A DNA stretch of 64,000 nucleotides. Origin: Gonapodya prolifera JEL478 (lineage: Eukaryota > Monoblepharomycota > Monoblepharidomycetes > Monoblepharidales > Gonapodyaceae). Positions 47,015-56,737 of the stretch are shown here, in pieces (the first letter of the stretch is position 1; each line of letters begins with the position of its first letter). The DNA lies in contig KQ965745.1 of the NCBI GenBank assembly GCA_001574975.1, positions 186,001 to 250,000 on the forward strand, read 5' to 3'. Position numbers and translations under genes: made by a program. A model generated the notes under the pieces. That model saw nothing but the letters and a program-made list of their open reading frames with translations, did no database searches and was not told where the DNA came from.

Positions 47015-48526
47015 ATGCCACCCTCTCACATTTCGACCGACATCGTCACGGGAACGAAAGGAATCGTGTCGCAGAGGGGCTCTACATCGACTGACGACTT
47101 CTCAGATGACTTCTCAGACTTTGGCGTCGTCGACGGAGAGGAGGATTTGGAAATGTCCTTTTTGAGGCGTGACGGCTCCACGCTGTTGTCAGATTCGAAA
47201 CGCAAGGGGAACAGTGGTAGTACAATACCCAGCGTCGTGGAAACAAATACGAACGCGCGGTATGGAGAACGACAGGTTCAGCAGCTGGAGTCGACGGTGG
47301 CGGGTCTGGAGGAGGAGGTATGTACAGTACTCTGTACATTGTTCACCAAACCGGGGACACATAATTGCAGATACTAGGTTCGGCAACTTCAAGCCAAGCT
47401 GCGTTCGCGCTCAAGTCGTGATGGTTCCGCCACGTCACCTGCGCCTGTGCCTGCACCGTCACACCCACAAACCAGCAACCAACGGCAGCAGCAGTCTATG
47501 CCTACAGATGTCGAGACTGCAACGTCTCCCGGTTCCAAACTCCCCTCTCGCCTCTCGCAGCTCGCCACACATTTGGACGCACTCCGCGCACAAGTCTCAG
47601 ACATGGATGCGCGTCCCCCACCCCAACCTCAACCTGCTCCACACTCATCCGCATCAACCCGCGTAGCCGCATCGCTCGAGCAGTGGCCACACATGCGGTT
47701 CCTTCTCATGCCCGATATCAAAGCACTCGTCAAGGATGAAGTCGACCGCCGCTTACGTGACATCGGACTCATCGATCCGGAATTCGCGTGGAGCAGGAGC
47801 TCGGAGCAGGCCGGCGTGGTTGGGGTAGATTCCCAACGCTACAGGCGAAACTCTTCCCCGAGTCGGAGTAGTCCCGGAACACCAAAACGGGCCGTGTCAC
47901 GAAAACCACCACCCGCGCTTACACTTGCACATGCACTGCGGCGTGGGGTTACGTCTGCATCACCTTCGCCACCACCGCGCGGTCGCAAAGCCAACGCCAT
48001 TCTCTCATCGCCGTCGCCTTCCCCCTCTCCGTCTCCTTCTCCCTCTCCCTCTCCACCCCGCTCATCGTCACTCGCATCGAGCAACCGCGTCCCCTACATG
48101 CACCGAAGAGCGCCACGGGACGCGCGTGCCTTGGAAAGGGACACGTGGGACGGAGGACGACCCACCACGCACCACGGTGATCGTGATCGAAGCCCCGAGC
48201 GGCTTCTGGAGACGATTCTTGCCCGGCTCGAAGAGCGTTCTGGAGCGAGCGCAGCAGCACCGGCGGCCGAGCGTGGGTATGGACATGATGCCCGCGTGGG
48301 AACCGCGGGATCGGCGCCAGGAGTCGGAACGAGGTCGAGCGCAGTGGCGAGGACGGCTGGTCCCGGCGGCAGCGCTGTGAAGGCGAAGAGGACACTTGGA
48401 GGAGTGACGAGCACCGGTGCGGGTGGGACAAGAGCTTCCACTGCTTCGGCTAGCGGGGGCAGTTCGAAAAGTGCAAATGCAGGCGCGGGCAAGCCGCCGA
48501 GCTCCGGCGTGCGAGTTTGGAAGTGA
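47015..48526 (+). CDS. Uncharacterised coiled-coil, Ser/Pro/Arg-rich protein
   Basis: Not recognised. Seen: ATG 47015 (MPPSHISTDIVTGTKG), an acidic FSDDFSDFGVVDGEEDLEMS stretch, then a heptad-like helix RQVQQLESTVAGLEEE that continues after a 58-nt intron as VRQLQAKLRSRS. Then SQLATHLDALRAQVSDMDAR and a well-structured WPHMRFLLMPDIKALVKDEV followed by DRRLRDIGLIDPEF. The rest is disordered: an eight-fold Ser-Pro run (from ctctcc repeats near 48010), Arg-rich and Gly/Ala-rich segments, ending GVRVWK. The coiled coil and the charged helical block suggest a scaffold or cytoskeleton-associated protein, but this is a guess. The start overlaps the 5' flank of the divergent F-box gene. Its last codons are part of a duplicated segment (see repeat at 48500-49035). 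Confidence 0.7.
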
Positions 48527-49035
48527 ATTTATGCGTAACATAACATAATACAACCACGAAACAGATATAGTGGAATGTTGAATCTATCACAATGTAAATA
48601 GAAATTATATATCGCACTTCGCACATCTGCGTCACGCATCGGGAGCCCCATACATGAAACCCTAAGCAGCATCGAACTCTGCTCCTGCGACATCTTCTGC
48701 TGGGTGTGTTGGTTGTTCTGCTACGACCAGCAGCGGCACTCGGTGAGCGTTTGGAAGTTACTCTATGCATTATGCATTATACAACCACGAAACAGTTACA
48801 GTGCAAAATAACTCTATGAGAAATGTAAAACAGAAACAATTGATATAATCCCTTTCCCCCTTCCCCTCAGTCAGTCCCTCTCCACACCCAACAACACCCC
48901 ACACCCCACACCCCCCTTCCAACATCCGCGCCCGCATCACGCATCCGGAATCCCATAAAACCCCAACAGCATCGCGATCTGCTCCTGCGACATCTGCTGC
49001 AAGCTATGCTGGGTCCCCCCAGGCATCGTGACAGT
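48500..49035. repeat. Tandem duplication of two convergent gene ends, both extra ends decayed
   Basis: Unit one (about 48500-48725) runs from the last codons of the coiled-coil gene (gcgagtttggaag) through acaaccacgaaacag to a decayed, minus-strand copy of the bZIP gene's last codons (reading KMSQEQSSMLLR). Unit two (about 48735-49035) starts with a decayed copy of the coiled-coil gene's end (agcgtttggaag), repeats acaaccacgaaacag, and ends in the true bZIP tail (QMSQEQIAMLLGFYGIPDA). So each gene keeps one working end and has one fossil end between them. The copies are roughly 70-75% alike by eye. The whole 410-bp gap between the genes is made of this duplication. Confidence 0.8.
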
Positions 49036-50615
49036 CGAACCAGGCTGCCCCGGCCCTGACCCCGACGACGACGCGGCACCCCATGTCGCGGAAGGATCGC
49101 CAGAGGTCCATGAGACCCCGTTTTGGGCGTAGAGGTGCTCGAGGGATTGGGATGGGAAGGAGCGCTTCACCTGACGGGAGTGGGGGGGGAGGGAGGGCGA
49201 ATGGTGAGCATAATGTAAGGTTGGTGCTCGGCGCGGAAAATGCCAGAGCCAGATTGGTTCAAGAGCAGGAGCAGGAGCAGCTGCGATCAAGAGCAGGATC
49301 AGGATCAGGATCATCTCACCTCTTCCCTCAACCTCGCGACCTCATTGGCCAAATCCGCTGCTCTCTGTTCCAGACTCGACGCGCGGTTCAAGTGCTCCGC
49401 GGCGGCGCGGGCCAGCATCTCGGAGCGCTGCTTCTTGCGTTGCCGGAACCGCGCGGATGCGAGCGTGTTGTTGCGGCGGCGTTTCGAGGCCTGGGTGGAG
49501 TGGAAGTGGATGGAATAGAGAGAATATAAATATGGTATTCAAAGGAGAACAAGGAAAGAGCGATTCTCACTTCATCCCCCCCGCCCCCCTCCTCGCCCGA
49601 CTCTTCGTCTGACCCGCCCCCTCCTGCGTCGCCTTCCACCTTGGCCATCTGCCTCTGCAACACCGAGTCGAAATCAATCGGGAAATCAGCCCTTGCCTCG
49701 ACAGACTTGGTGTCCACGGTGGTCCCGCGCACGAGCTCGAACGCGATTGTTTGGTCCGGTGCAAGGCCGGGCACGGTCAGCAGGTGTTGCTTGGGTGGGC
49801 GTCCGCGCGGGCGGCCTGACCGTGTTCGCGCGATAGGAGCAGGGGCTGCGGTAGAGGCAAGAGCAGGAGGATGCGTGGTGTTGTTGGATGTGGGCTGGGT
49901 GAATGCGGTTTCGGTTGAGGGCGGCGTGGTTGTTGCAGATCTGGGCGGTGACGTACGCTGGGACCCCCGGCGAGACACCCTCTGCGGGGACGGTGCCAGG
50001 TGCTCGTCCTGCGCGAATTGCTGAATGACGCAGTTTGCGATGGTGGGTTGTAAGTGGTCGGTGGTGGCGGGCACGAGTGGTTGGTTGAAAAAAAACTGTC
50101 CAGACAACCCAGGTGGGATTCCGAACGGGATTGTTGACGGTGGCGGTGCACCGTTGTGAGGTTCTGGAAGAGGCGGAGGGTTTGCGGGGAGGACTGTTTT
50201 GGCCGAGCGTGCCGCCGCGACTGCCGCCATGAGATGGTCTCTGCGTGACCGAACCAAAACAATGAGGGTGGGGATTCGCATCGGGGTGGTGCAACACTCA
50301 CAGTTGCTCTGCAGGAAGATCGAGCAAATTGTCCATGATATTTGGCTGCCAGTGCCCCTGCTGCTGCTGCTGATCGGCGAGTTGTTGACTGACGTATTGC
50401 ATCTGCTGGACATCGTGCCGCTCCTCCTGGTAGAAGTCTGGTGCCAGGGCTGACAGCAGGCCGGTGTAACGCTCTCTCTCGCCCTCGAGCTCTCTGAGAA
50501 TGTTCTCCTGCTCCGCCAGCACGGAGGTGAGTCTTGACAGGACCTCAATGCCCGCGCCCGCGTGGCCATTCTGCGCGATTGGGTAGATGCGCGTGCCATC
50601 GAAGGGAATCGACAT
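48937..50615 (-). CDS. bZIP transcription factor with AT-hook
   Basis: Nuclear DNA-binding regulator. Seen: ATG 50615 (MSIPFDGTRIYPIAQNGH), a helical Gln-rich region (QQMQYVSQQLADQQQQQ), a Pro/Thr/Ser-rich middle, an AT-hook RSGRPRGRPPKQ near 49800, an acidic DEESGEEGGGGDE, and then across an intron the basic region ASKRRRNNTLASARFRQRKK followed by heptads (LARAAAEHLNRASSLEQRA, ADLANEVARLREE). The N-T-x-A-S-A-R-F-R form is that of the Cys3/Met4-like fungal bZIPs, not the AP-1 or CREB form. The last exon ends QMSQEQIAMLLGFYGIPDA. The final intron (about 49170-49315) contains gatcct and ctcctg hexamer repeats. A link to sulphur genes is suggested by the bZIP type and by the Met30-like gene next door, but is only inference. 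Confidence 0.85.
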
Positions 50616-52125
50616 GCTGCACGCGATTCGCTTCTGCAGTATTCTTTGTCTTGCCCAGTCTAACTGCAGTCACGGTTCGCGCTATTAAGCACGCAATTTC
50701 TAAGTCCGCGCCACGATGAGGATGCTGGTGATCAATCCCAGCAGTGGCCTCAGCAGTCATCTCCGACCACTCGCACACAAACACATCTGGCACTATTTAC
50801 TGTTGGAAATCAGTCGCCATTGCGGCGTGGTGAGTGGGCGCCCGCTGAGTCGACCATGCCACCCTTTATGCGCTACCTCGCAAAGCTTCCCCCGAATGTA
50901 CTGCAATATATGTCCTTTTTATTGTACATTCGGCCCTGTCTCTCCTAATCTCAGCACTCAAAACCCCTTAAGGCTGTGTCCTGCCGCAAATGTCGCGAGA
51001 ATCGCGGTGGACCTGCGAAGGCACGCGCTCGCTGTTTCTGCACTCCACAAAAGCGCACTCGGCTCTGCGTGTCTTCAACCCGCCGTTCGAGTCCCCTGGG
51101 AAATAAAAGTAGTGCGATTATTGTTTCCGTAAATGGACGTGATTGCAATAAAGAAAGGGAGCGGTACCCTACATAATAATGGCGTGCTAATTACGAACAA
51201 ATTCGGCACCGGCTGATTCCGCTTACACATGCTACGAACGCGATAATAACGAATACAGAAAACTCTTTGGCAACAGGCGCACGCAAGTGCAGTTCAGTTG
51301 TTAAAGTTGAACCACTGGCTGCCCTTGAGTGGGCTGGAGAATCAATGTTGCCCCGCACCAACTTTGGGGTGACACACTTTGCTCAATCCCCCAAGCGCCC
51401 ACTGTACTTGGAGGCCGCTCTTTCCTGGGACGCAATGCACCCGCCGCTGTCTCCATCGCACTGGGAGCAGCCTCTTCCCTCTCTCGCCATGAACCCATCC
51501 GAGCATCACCCACACCCACATCCACCGACTCCTCACCCTCTTTCGCAATCGCACACCTCCCACGCAGACCCCCACGATCCATCGCATTCCCACTCCTCGC
51601 GCGGGACCACGGAGAACATCCGGATGCAGGATGGTCGACACCGGCCCTCCTCGTCGGTCGGAATTATCCCACAGACCATTCACAAGAACCCCTTCTGCTA
51701 CAGACACAGACCGGACATCTTGAGACCCAGCGATGCGCCCAAACAGGAGAGCATGCGAAAGGTGTGTACAAACGTACCGGAGGGCATTGTACTGTGCAGT
51801 GGGTTTGGGAGGGGATGCTTGGAGTGGTACCCTGAAATCACCGGGAGTGAAGGAGTCCCCCCATTCCGCGCGCTTCGTATACCCTGAGCTCGTCTCTCAC
51901 GAGGCCTTTTACCGTGCCGTGGGTTTTGCACGGGGATGCATTGGGGAGGAGCAAGGAGCACCCACCCCGGACAACATCGGAATGAGTGAAGCAGTCCCAC
52001 GATTCCCCCCTCTTCCTACCTTGAGCTCCTCTCTAACTTTTTCCTTGCACCTCTCGCTCCCCCACCCCTCCCCCACTCCAACCCAGCACATCAACGCCCT
52101 CTCCTCCACCTCCCAAACCACCATC
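50616..52125. other. Divergent promoter region between bZIP and F-box/WD40 genes
   Basis: About 1.5 kb between genes pointing away from each other. No coding region, tRNA or transposon was recognised. The right end contains a diverged tandem repeat (separate entry), and a frame open from 51733 runs in phase into the F-box/WD40 gene. Confidence 0.55.
51791..52037. repeat. Diverged tandem repeat, two copies of about 110-130 bp
   Basis: Copy one (about 51791-51899) and copy two (about 51911-52037) match at the left (actgtgcagtgggttt versus accgtgccgtgggttt, then ggggatgc) and at the right (gagtgaaggagtcccccc versus gagtgaagcagtcccacg, then ttgagctcctctct versus ctgagctcgtctct). A block of about 17 bases is present only in copy two. 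They lie just before the F-box/WD40 start codon. Confidence 0.7.
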
Positions 52126-54465
52126 ATGCAAATCTGGTCCGCCTACACCTCCATGCCACCCTGCGACCGCAGAGTCCTTCTCGAGGGGCTCCTCTTCCAA
52201 TCCTGCGTTCCCCAACTCTCCTACATCTCCACCGAACTCAACACATACCTCCGGATCGACTTCATCGCCGTCGCGCCCAAGGAGATCGCGCTCAAGATCC
52301 TCACGCACCTCGACGCGACATCGCTGTGCCATGCCGCACAGGTCTCGCGCGCGTGGAAGAGGATCGCGGACGATGATGTGATTTGGCACCGCATGTGCGA
52401 GCAGCATATTGATAGGAAGTGCCCCACGTGTGGGTGGGGACTGCCGCTGCTGGATTTTAACAAGTACAGGAAGAGGAGGATTTCGCTGGCGAATGGCGGC
52501 GGCGGCGGCGACGCGGCGGAGACCTGTGCGGGTTCGAGTTCCGCCTCCCACATGCACGTGGACTTCCCACTTGTCGGAGGAGGCAGTGGCGTTGGTGCGC
52601 ACCCGAGCATCCCCCGCGCGCATCTCGACAACGGAAGCGGCTCGACCCCGACCTCGACCGACGGCGCGACCGAGTATTCGCAGAACAAGCGCCGCAGACT
52701 GAACGCCGACGTGGCCGTGGACGCGGGGCAACGGTCCCCAGTCCGCCGCGTTTTCGACGACGCCCTCCCCGCTACCGCCACCTCCTCCTCCACCGTACTC
52801 TCCCCTACTTCTGCCTCCCCGTCACCTATCCCGATCCCAACCCCCACCGCACCCACGGGCGACGTCACTGCCTTCCACTCCCGCGTCGCGCACGGCACAA
52901 TATCCTCTCTTCGGGGTTCATCCGCCCCGCCATCATCCCAGCTCGGCGCGTCGCCCTCGTCGCTGTCCTCAACGTCCACCACGTCCGACTCGGTCCCCCC
53001 CTTCCCGAGCGTGTCCTCGTCCCATTGCACGTACCTGCGCGCGTGGAAGGAGATATACGCCGAACGGCTCCTTGTCGAGCGCAACTGGCGCGGCGGAAAC
53101 TTCCAATTCCACGCGCATTCCGTGTACGGCGCCGCCAGCGCGGCCGGGGCAGACGCCGGCGATGGCACGCCCGCGCTGGAGCCTGTGCTCGCGGTGCAGC
53201 TGGACGAGTGCCAAAACGTGATCGCCATCGGGGGGCATTCGGACGGCGCGGTCCGCCTGTTCACACCAGGCCAGTCGGTGCCGTTCCTCGTGCTGCGGGG
53301 CCACACCGCCCCTGTCCGCGCCCTGAAATTCGACAACGCCAAGCTTGTGTCGGGCTCGGCGGACGGCACGATAAGGATTTGGAGGCACAGGACCCCCCGC
53401 GGCGAACTGGCCAAGATACTGCGTGGGCACGGCGGGCCTGTCACATGTCTGGACTTTGACGAGCGCGTATTGGTGTCCGGCGGCGGGGATATGAACATCA
53501 GGGTGTGGAACTTCTCCACGGGCAAGGGGTTCGTGCTCCAGGGACACACGGATTGGATCAATGGGGTGAAGCTCGCGGGCAACTATGTGTTCTCCGCGAG
53601 CGACGACCATACGGTTCGGATGTGGGACCTCGAAAAAAAGGCCTGTGTGAGGGTGATGTCGGAACACGTGGCACCCGTCCAATGCGTGAAAGTGAATCCT
53701 GACAATTCCAATCTCGGAAAGGGCAAGGGTGCCGACAACGCATCCAGCAACAATGGGCCCGCAGATCCTACGTCGATGTCGTTGACGAGCTCTTTATCCG
53801 CCAAGTCGGGTTCCGGTCGACAAATGCGGGTGCTTTCGTGCTCTTTGGACAATACCATCAAGATCTGGGACCCATTTACCGGAAAATGTCTCAACACAAT
53901 GTTTGGTCATATGGAGGGTGTTTGGTGCGTCGCCTTTGACACTCTTCGGATTGTGAGCGGTGCGCAGGACGGTAAAGTCGAAATCTGGGACACCGAAACG
54001 GGAAACTCACTCCATACACTGAGCGCAGACGGGTCACGTCGGCCCGGCTTCGGTGGCCGAATCATGGTGCGCGGCTCGAGTGGTGATCAAAGAGCGGCTG
54101 CGATTCGGGAACTGGAAGCAGACGAAGACGATGACGAACCTGGAGGCCATATTTCAATGACTGGTGGTAACCACCACCATGCACATGTTGCCACATCGAA
54201 TTTGGCAGCAATCGGACTTCAAGTTCCAGCGGCGCATGCTTTGGGTCAACCCCCACTGCAGCGCTCGCGATGTGCCATAACAGCTGTGCAGTTGACGGAT
54301 ACGAAAATCATCGCGGGTGGCTCTGATGGAGTCGTGCGTTCGTGGGACTTTGGTATCACATTGAATTTAGGAATTGGCCTCGGTAAGCAAGAAGGTGAAG
54401 TGGAGTGGGAGGGTCGGCGAAGCCCGGAGCGCGTCGAGAGCGTTGGTGGTGTGCTCGTCCTTTGA
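52126..54465 (+). CDS. F-box/WD40 protein, Met30/SconB-like
   Basis: Substrate receptor of an SCF ubiquitin ligase; the Met30/SconB group controls sulphur metabolism by acting on a bZIP activator. Seen in one uninterrupted 779-residue frame: MQIWSAYTSMPPCDRRVLLE, LLFQSCVPQLSYISTELNTY, the F-box FIAVAPKEIALKILTHLDAT then HAAQVSRAWKRIADDDVIWH, and directly after it MCEQHIDRKCPTCGWGLPLL, the box I recall from SconB. A long Ser/Thr/Pro-rich insert follows. WKEIYAERLLVERNWRGGNF then leads into seven or so WD40 repeats (for example RALKFDNAKLVSGSADGTIR, CLDFDERVLVSGGGDMNIRV and CVAFDTLRIVSGAQDGKVEI). It ends ESVGGVLVL. ATG 52126 is preferred to the in-frame ATG at 51733 because the upstream part is a repeat with no domain. 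The apparent absence of introns is unusual here. Alternative: Pop1/Cdc4-like. Confidence 0.88.
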   Translation: MQIWSAYTSMPPCDRRVLLEGLLFQSCVPQLSYISTELNTYLRIDFIAVAPKEIALKILTHLDATSLCHAAQVSRAWKRIADDDVIWHRMCEQHIDRKCPTCGWGLPLLDFNKYRKRRISLANGGGGGDAAETCAGSSSASHMHVDFPLVGGGSGVGAHPSIPRAHLDNGSGSTPTSTDGATEYSQNKRRRLNADVAVDAGQRSPVRRVFDDALPATATSSSTVLSPTSASPSPIPIPTPTAPTGDVTAFHSRVAHGTISSLRGSSAPPSSQLGASPSSLSSTSTTSDSVPPFPSVSSSHCTYLRAWKEIYAERLLVERNWRGGNFQFHAHSVYGAASAAGADAGDGTPALEPVLAVQLDECQNVIAIGGHSDGAVRLFTPGQSVPFLVLRGHTAPVRALKFDNAKLVSGSADGTIRIWRHRTPRGELAKILRGHGGPVTCLDFDERVLVSGGGDMNIRVWNFSTGKGFVLQGHTDWINGVKLAGNYVFSASDDHTVRMWDLEKKACVRVMSEHVAPVQCVKVNPDNSNLGKGKGADNASSNNGPADPTSMSLTSSLSAKSGSGRQMRVLSCSLDNTIKIWDPFTGKCLNTMFGHMEGVWCVAFDTLRIVSGAQDGKVEIWDTETGNSLHTLSADGSRRPGFGGRIMVRGSSGDQRAAAIRELEADEDDDEPGGHISMTGGNHHHAHVATSNLAAIGLQVPAAHALGQPPLQRSRCAITAVQLTDTKIIAGGSDGVVRSWDFGITLNLGIGLGKQEGEVEWEGRRSPERVESVGGVLVL

Positions 54466-54712
54466 CGTTTGTTTTTCTGGATACGATTTTGCTTCTGATA
54501 TGTTGATGCTATAAGTACCTTCGTGTGTATTGAATCGGCAGCTGACTTGCAATTAGATGAAAAGGCATTGGGGAGGGTTTCAATCATCATGCATTATTGT
54601 AGTAAAGATTACTAGATGAATTTATATTTATGGCGTCGTCGATTTTCCTATTGAAATTCATTTGAAACCCTGGACGATTTCTCCTTCTCTCCCCCTTCGT
54701 TTTGTCAGTGGA

Positions 54713-56500
54713 ATGAGCAGGATGGACCATCGTAATAATCGAAGGAAGACGTGGATCTCTAGAGTGTCCCAATACGTGGACTCCTCGGCTGGGAGGATAA
54801 GTCTCACAATTGCTCTAATCAGCATCATCGGACTGTATCTATATGGAAGAGAAATACGCAATAAGATGTGAGTGCACCTGTCCTGTGTTTCTCTTTCCGT
54901 GTTCGTGTTCGTGTTCTAAATCTAATTGGTGCAATCTTAACACCATCCTCCTGCAAGTGCTGGCGTTCCGACACCATCAGTTGTGTTCCGAGATAAGAAA
55001 AGAAGACGAGTGTTGATCATCGGTGGAGGCTACGCTGGTCTGGTGAGGAGAACTGACTGAGCGCGATGACCGCACCTAAGTCAAACGGGAAAAGCTTTTA
55101 GCAAAAGCGCTCCATCACAAGTTGCGAGATGCGCCAGTCCACATTGAAGTTTTGGAGGCACGTGATAAGTTCTATCACAAGTGAGCTATTGCGAAAGGAC
55201 ATGATGGGAAGAGACAAGGAGTCACCATTTCTGGCGATTCTTCCAGCGTGGCAAGCTGCCGTGCAGTGACAGAACCTGGTTTTGGAAAGCAGCTTTGGAT
55301 CCCCTACGACCGCTTCCCTGTATTTGTTCGAAGAAATTGTCAAGTGACGGTGAGTCCCACTCGCTCTTTGTGTGTCATAAAAGTCGATGCATGGTCTTTC
55401 GCAGGACGTGCACACCAATTACGTCGTCACTGCCACGAACGAAGAAATTCCGTTCGACTACTTGGTTTTGGCCACTGGCTCCATCAACTCGATACCTTCC
55501 AAGTTTCCCATCACCACAGCATCGTCTCAGGCGGTTGCAACTCTTGGCCGAATTCAACGCTCCGTGGCTGAAGCTCAACATATTCTAATCATCGGAGGTG
55601 GAGCTGCTGGGTGCGAGATTGCCGGGGATATTGTGGACCGATACCCAAGCAAGAGGATAACGATTGTCGAAGCGCTGGCAACGCTACTGCCAGGTCGAGC
55701 GGTAACCGACGAAATGAGAAAAGTGGGTCCATGAATGATAGAAAGTACCTTGCCACGCTGACTGGTGCTTGAATGGTCTCCAAATAGGTAGTGACAGAAA
55801 AGCTTGCCCGTCGAGCAGTGGAAATTGTTACAGGGGCACGAGTGCTTCTTGAAGACGAAGAATTCGAGCTTTCTGGTGCAGGTTTTCCCGAACCTCGAAG
55901 GCGGGTGTTGTTTACTGATAGCGGTATGGCTTTGGACTCGGATTTGCAAGTTTGTTGTCGATCTGAAAGCTTAAAACACCGTCGATTTGCTGATGAATCT
56001 ACTTTGTACAGATTGTGTGCTCCGGAAATCTTCATTACAACGGGCATTGTCTCCAGAAACTTGCGCACACTCATCCCACGATATTGGATGAGCACACCCA
56101 TGAAGTGTGCGTCCGGAAGACCCTCCAACTCTACGACCCCATGTTGCCGCACATTTTTGCGATCGGGGATGTTGCAAATTGTATCACCTCGAAGACAATT
56201 GTGGCTTGTGAGATTCAGGCGAAGGTTGCTGTGCAAAACCTTCTTGTCTTGCTCAACGCGGAATTCGAAAGTGGGGTTGGCAGGGATGATCTTCCAGCCA
56301 GACTGAAAGCCTTGGTACAGGTGGAGCCCCTCCAAGAATTTGGTGTCCCCGGGCCGTTGCTGTTTATCACCCTCGGGCGGTCAGATGGAGCGGCACAATT
56401 ACCGTTTTTGGGTGTTTTAGGTGGCTGGTTTATGCGAAGACTTAAATCTCAGGATGGAATGGTGAGAAAGGACGTCGTTTCTACTTTCGATGTGTATTAA
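54713..56500 (+). CDS. FAD-dependent NAD(P)H oxidoreductase, FSP1/AMID (AIF-like) family
   Basis: Flavoprotein of the group that reduces quinones with NAD(P)H at membranes. Seen: ATG 54713, a short basic N-terminus and one membrane helix (GRISLTIALISIIGLYLYG), then VLIIGGGYAGL (FAD-binding G-x-G-x-x-G), a helix LHHKLRDAPVHIEVLEARDK with the acidic ribose-binding residue, FDYLVLATGS, a second nucleotide site ILIIGGGAAGCEIAGDI, RITIVEALATLLPGRAVTDE and the FAD-contact box PHIFAIGDVANCITSKTIVA near the C-terminus. It ends RKDVVSTFDVY. There are about seven short introns. The N-terminal membrane helix replaces the myristoylation signal of animal FSP1, so it is probably anchored in a mitochondrial or lipid-droplet membrane; which one cannot be seen. 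Confidence 0.9.
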
Positions 56501-56737
56501 ATTTGTTGCGGTTCGTTTCTCTATGCCTTCGTTCGTCGTATTTCAGACGGCGTCGTGGTGGCGACAGCTTGGTTATGATAATGTCTTGTCCAATACATAA
56601 AATTATTATACAGCAATTCTTGTGGAGTTTTTCTCGATCGCTGCTTGTATTGCAAGTTGGAATTCTGTGTTCAAATCAGTAGCCCGAACGTCGAGCCGGG
56701 TGATGAACTGTAGTATTGTTCTCGTTCATGTTGCAGT

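Noticed and set aside
48450-48770. Minus-strand open frame between the coiled-coil and bZIP genes as a small gene
   Set aside because: It is the out-of-frame reading of the decayed duplicate of the bZIP tail and of the coiled-coil gene's complement.
49240-49320. gatcct/ctcctg repeats as a coding Leu/Ile-rich segment of the bZIP gene
   Set aside because: They lie inside an intron bounded by a gtgaga donor and a cccgtcag acceptor. Splicing joins ARLREE to VKRSFPSQS cleanly.
51733-52125. Start of the F-box/WD40 protein at ATG 51733
   Set aside because: The extra 131 residues translate a diverged tandem repeat and Pro/Ser-rich DNA without domain character. The conserved start-like MQIWSAYTS at 52126 is a better choice. 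Kept as a finding.
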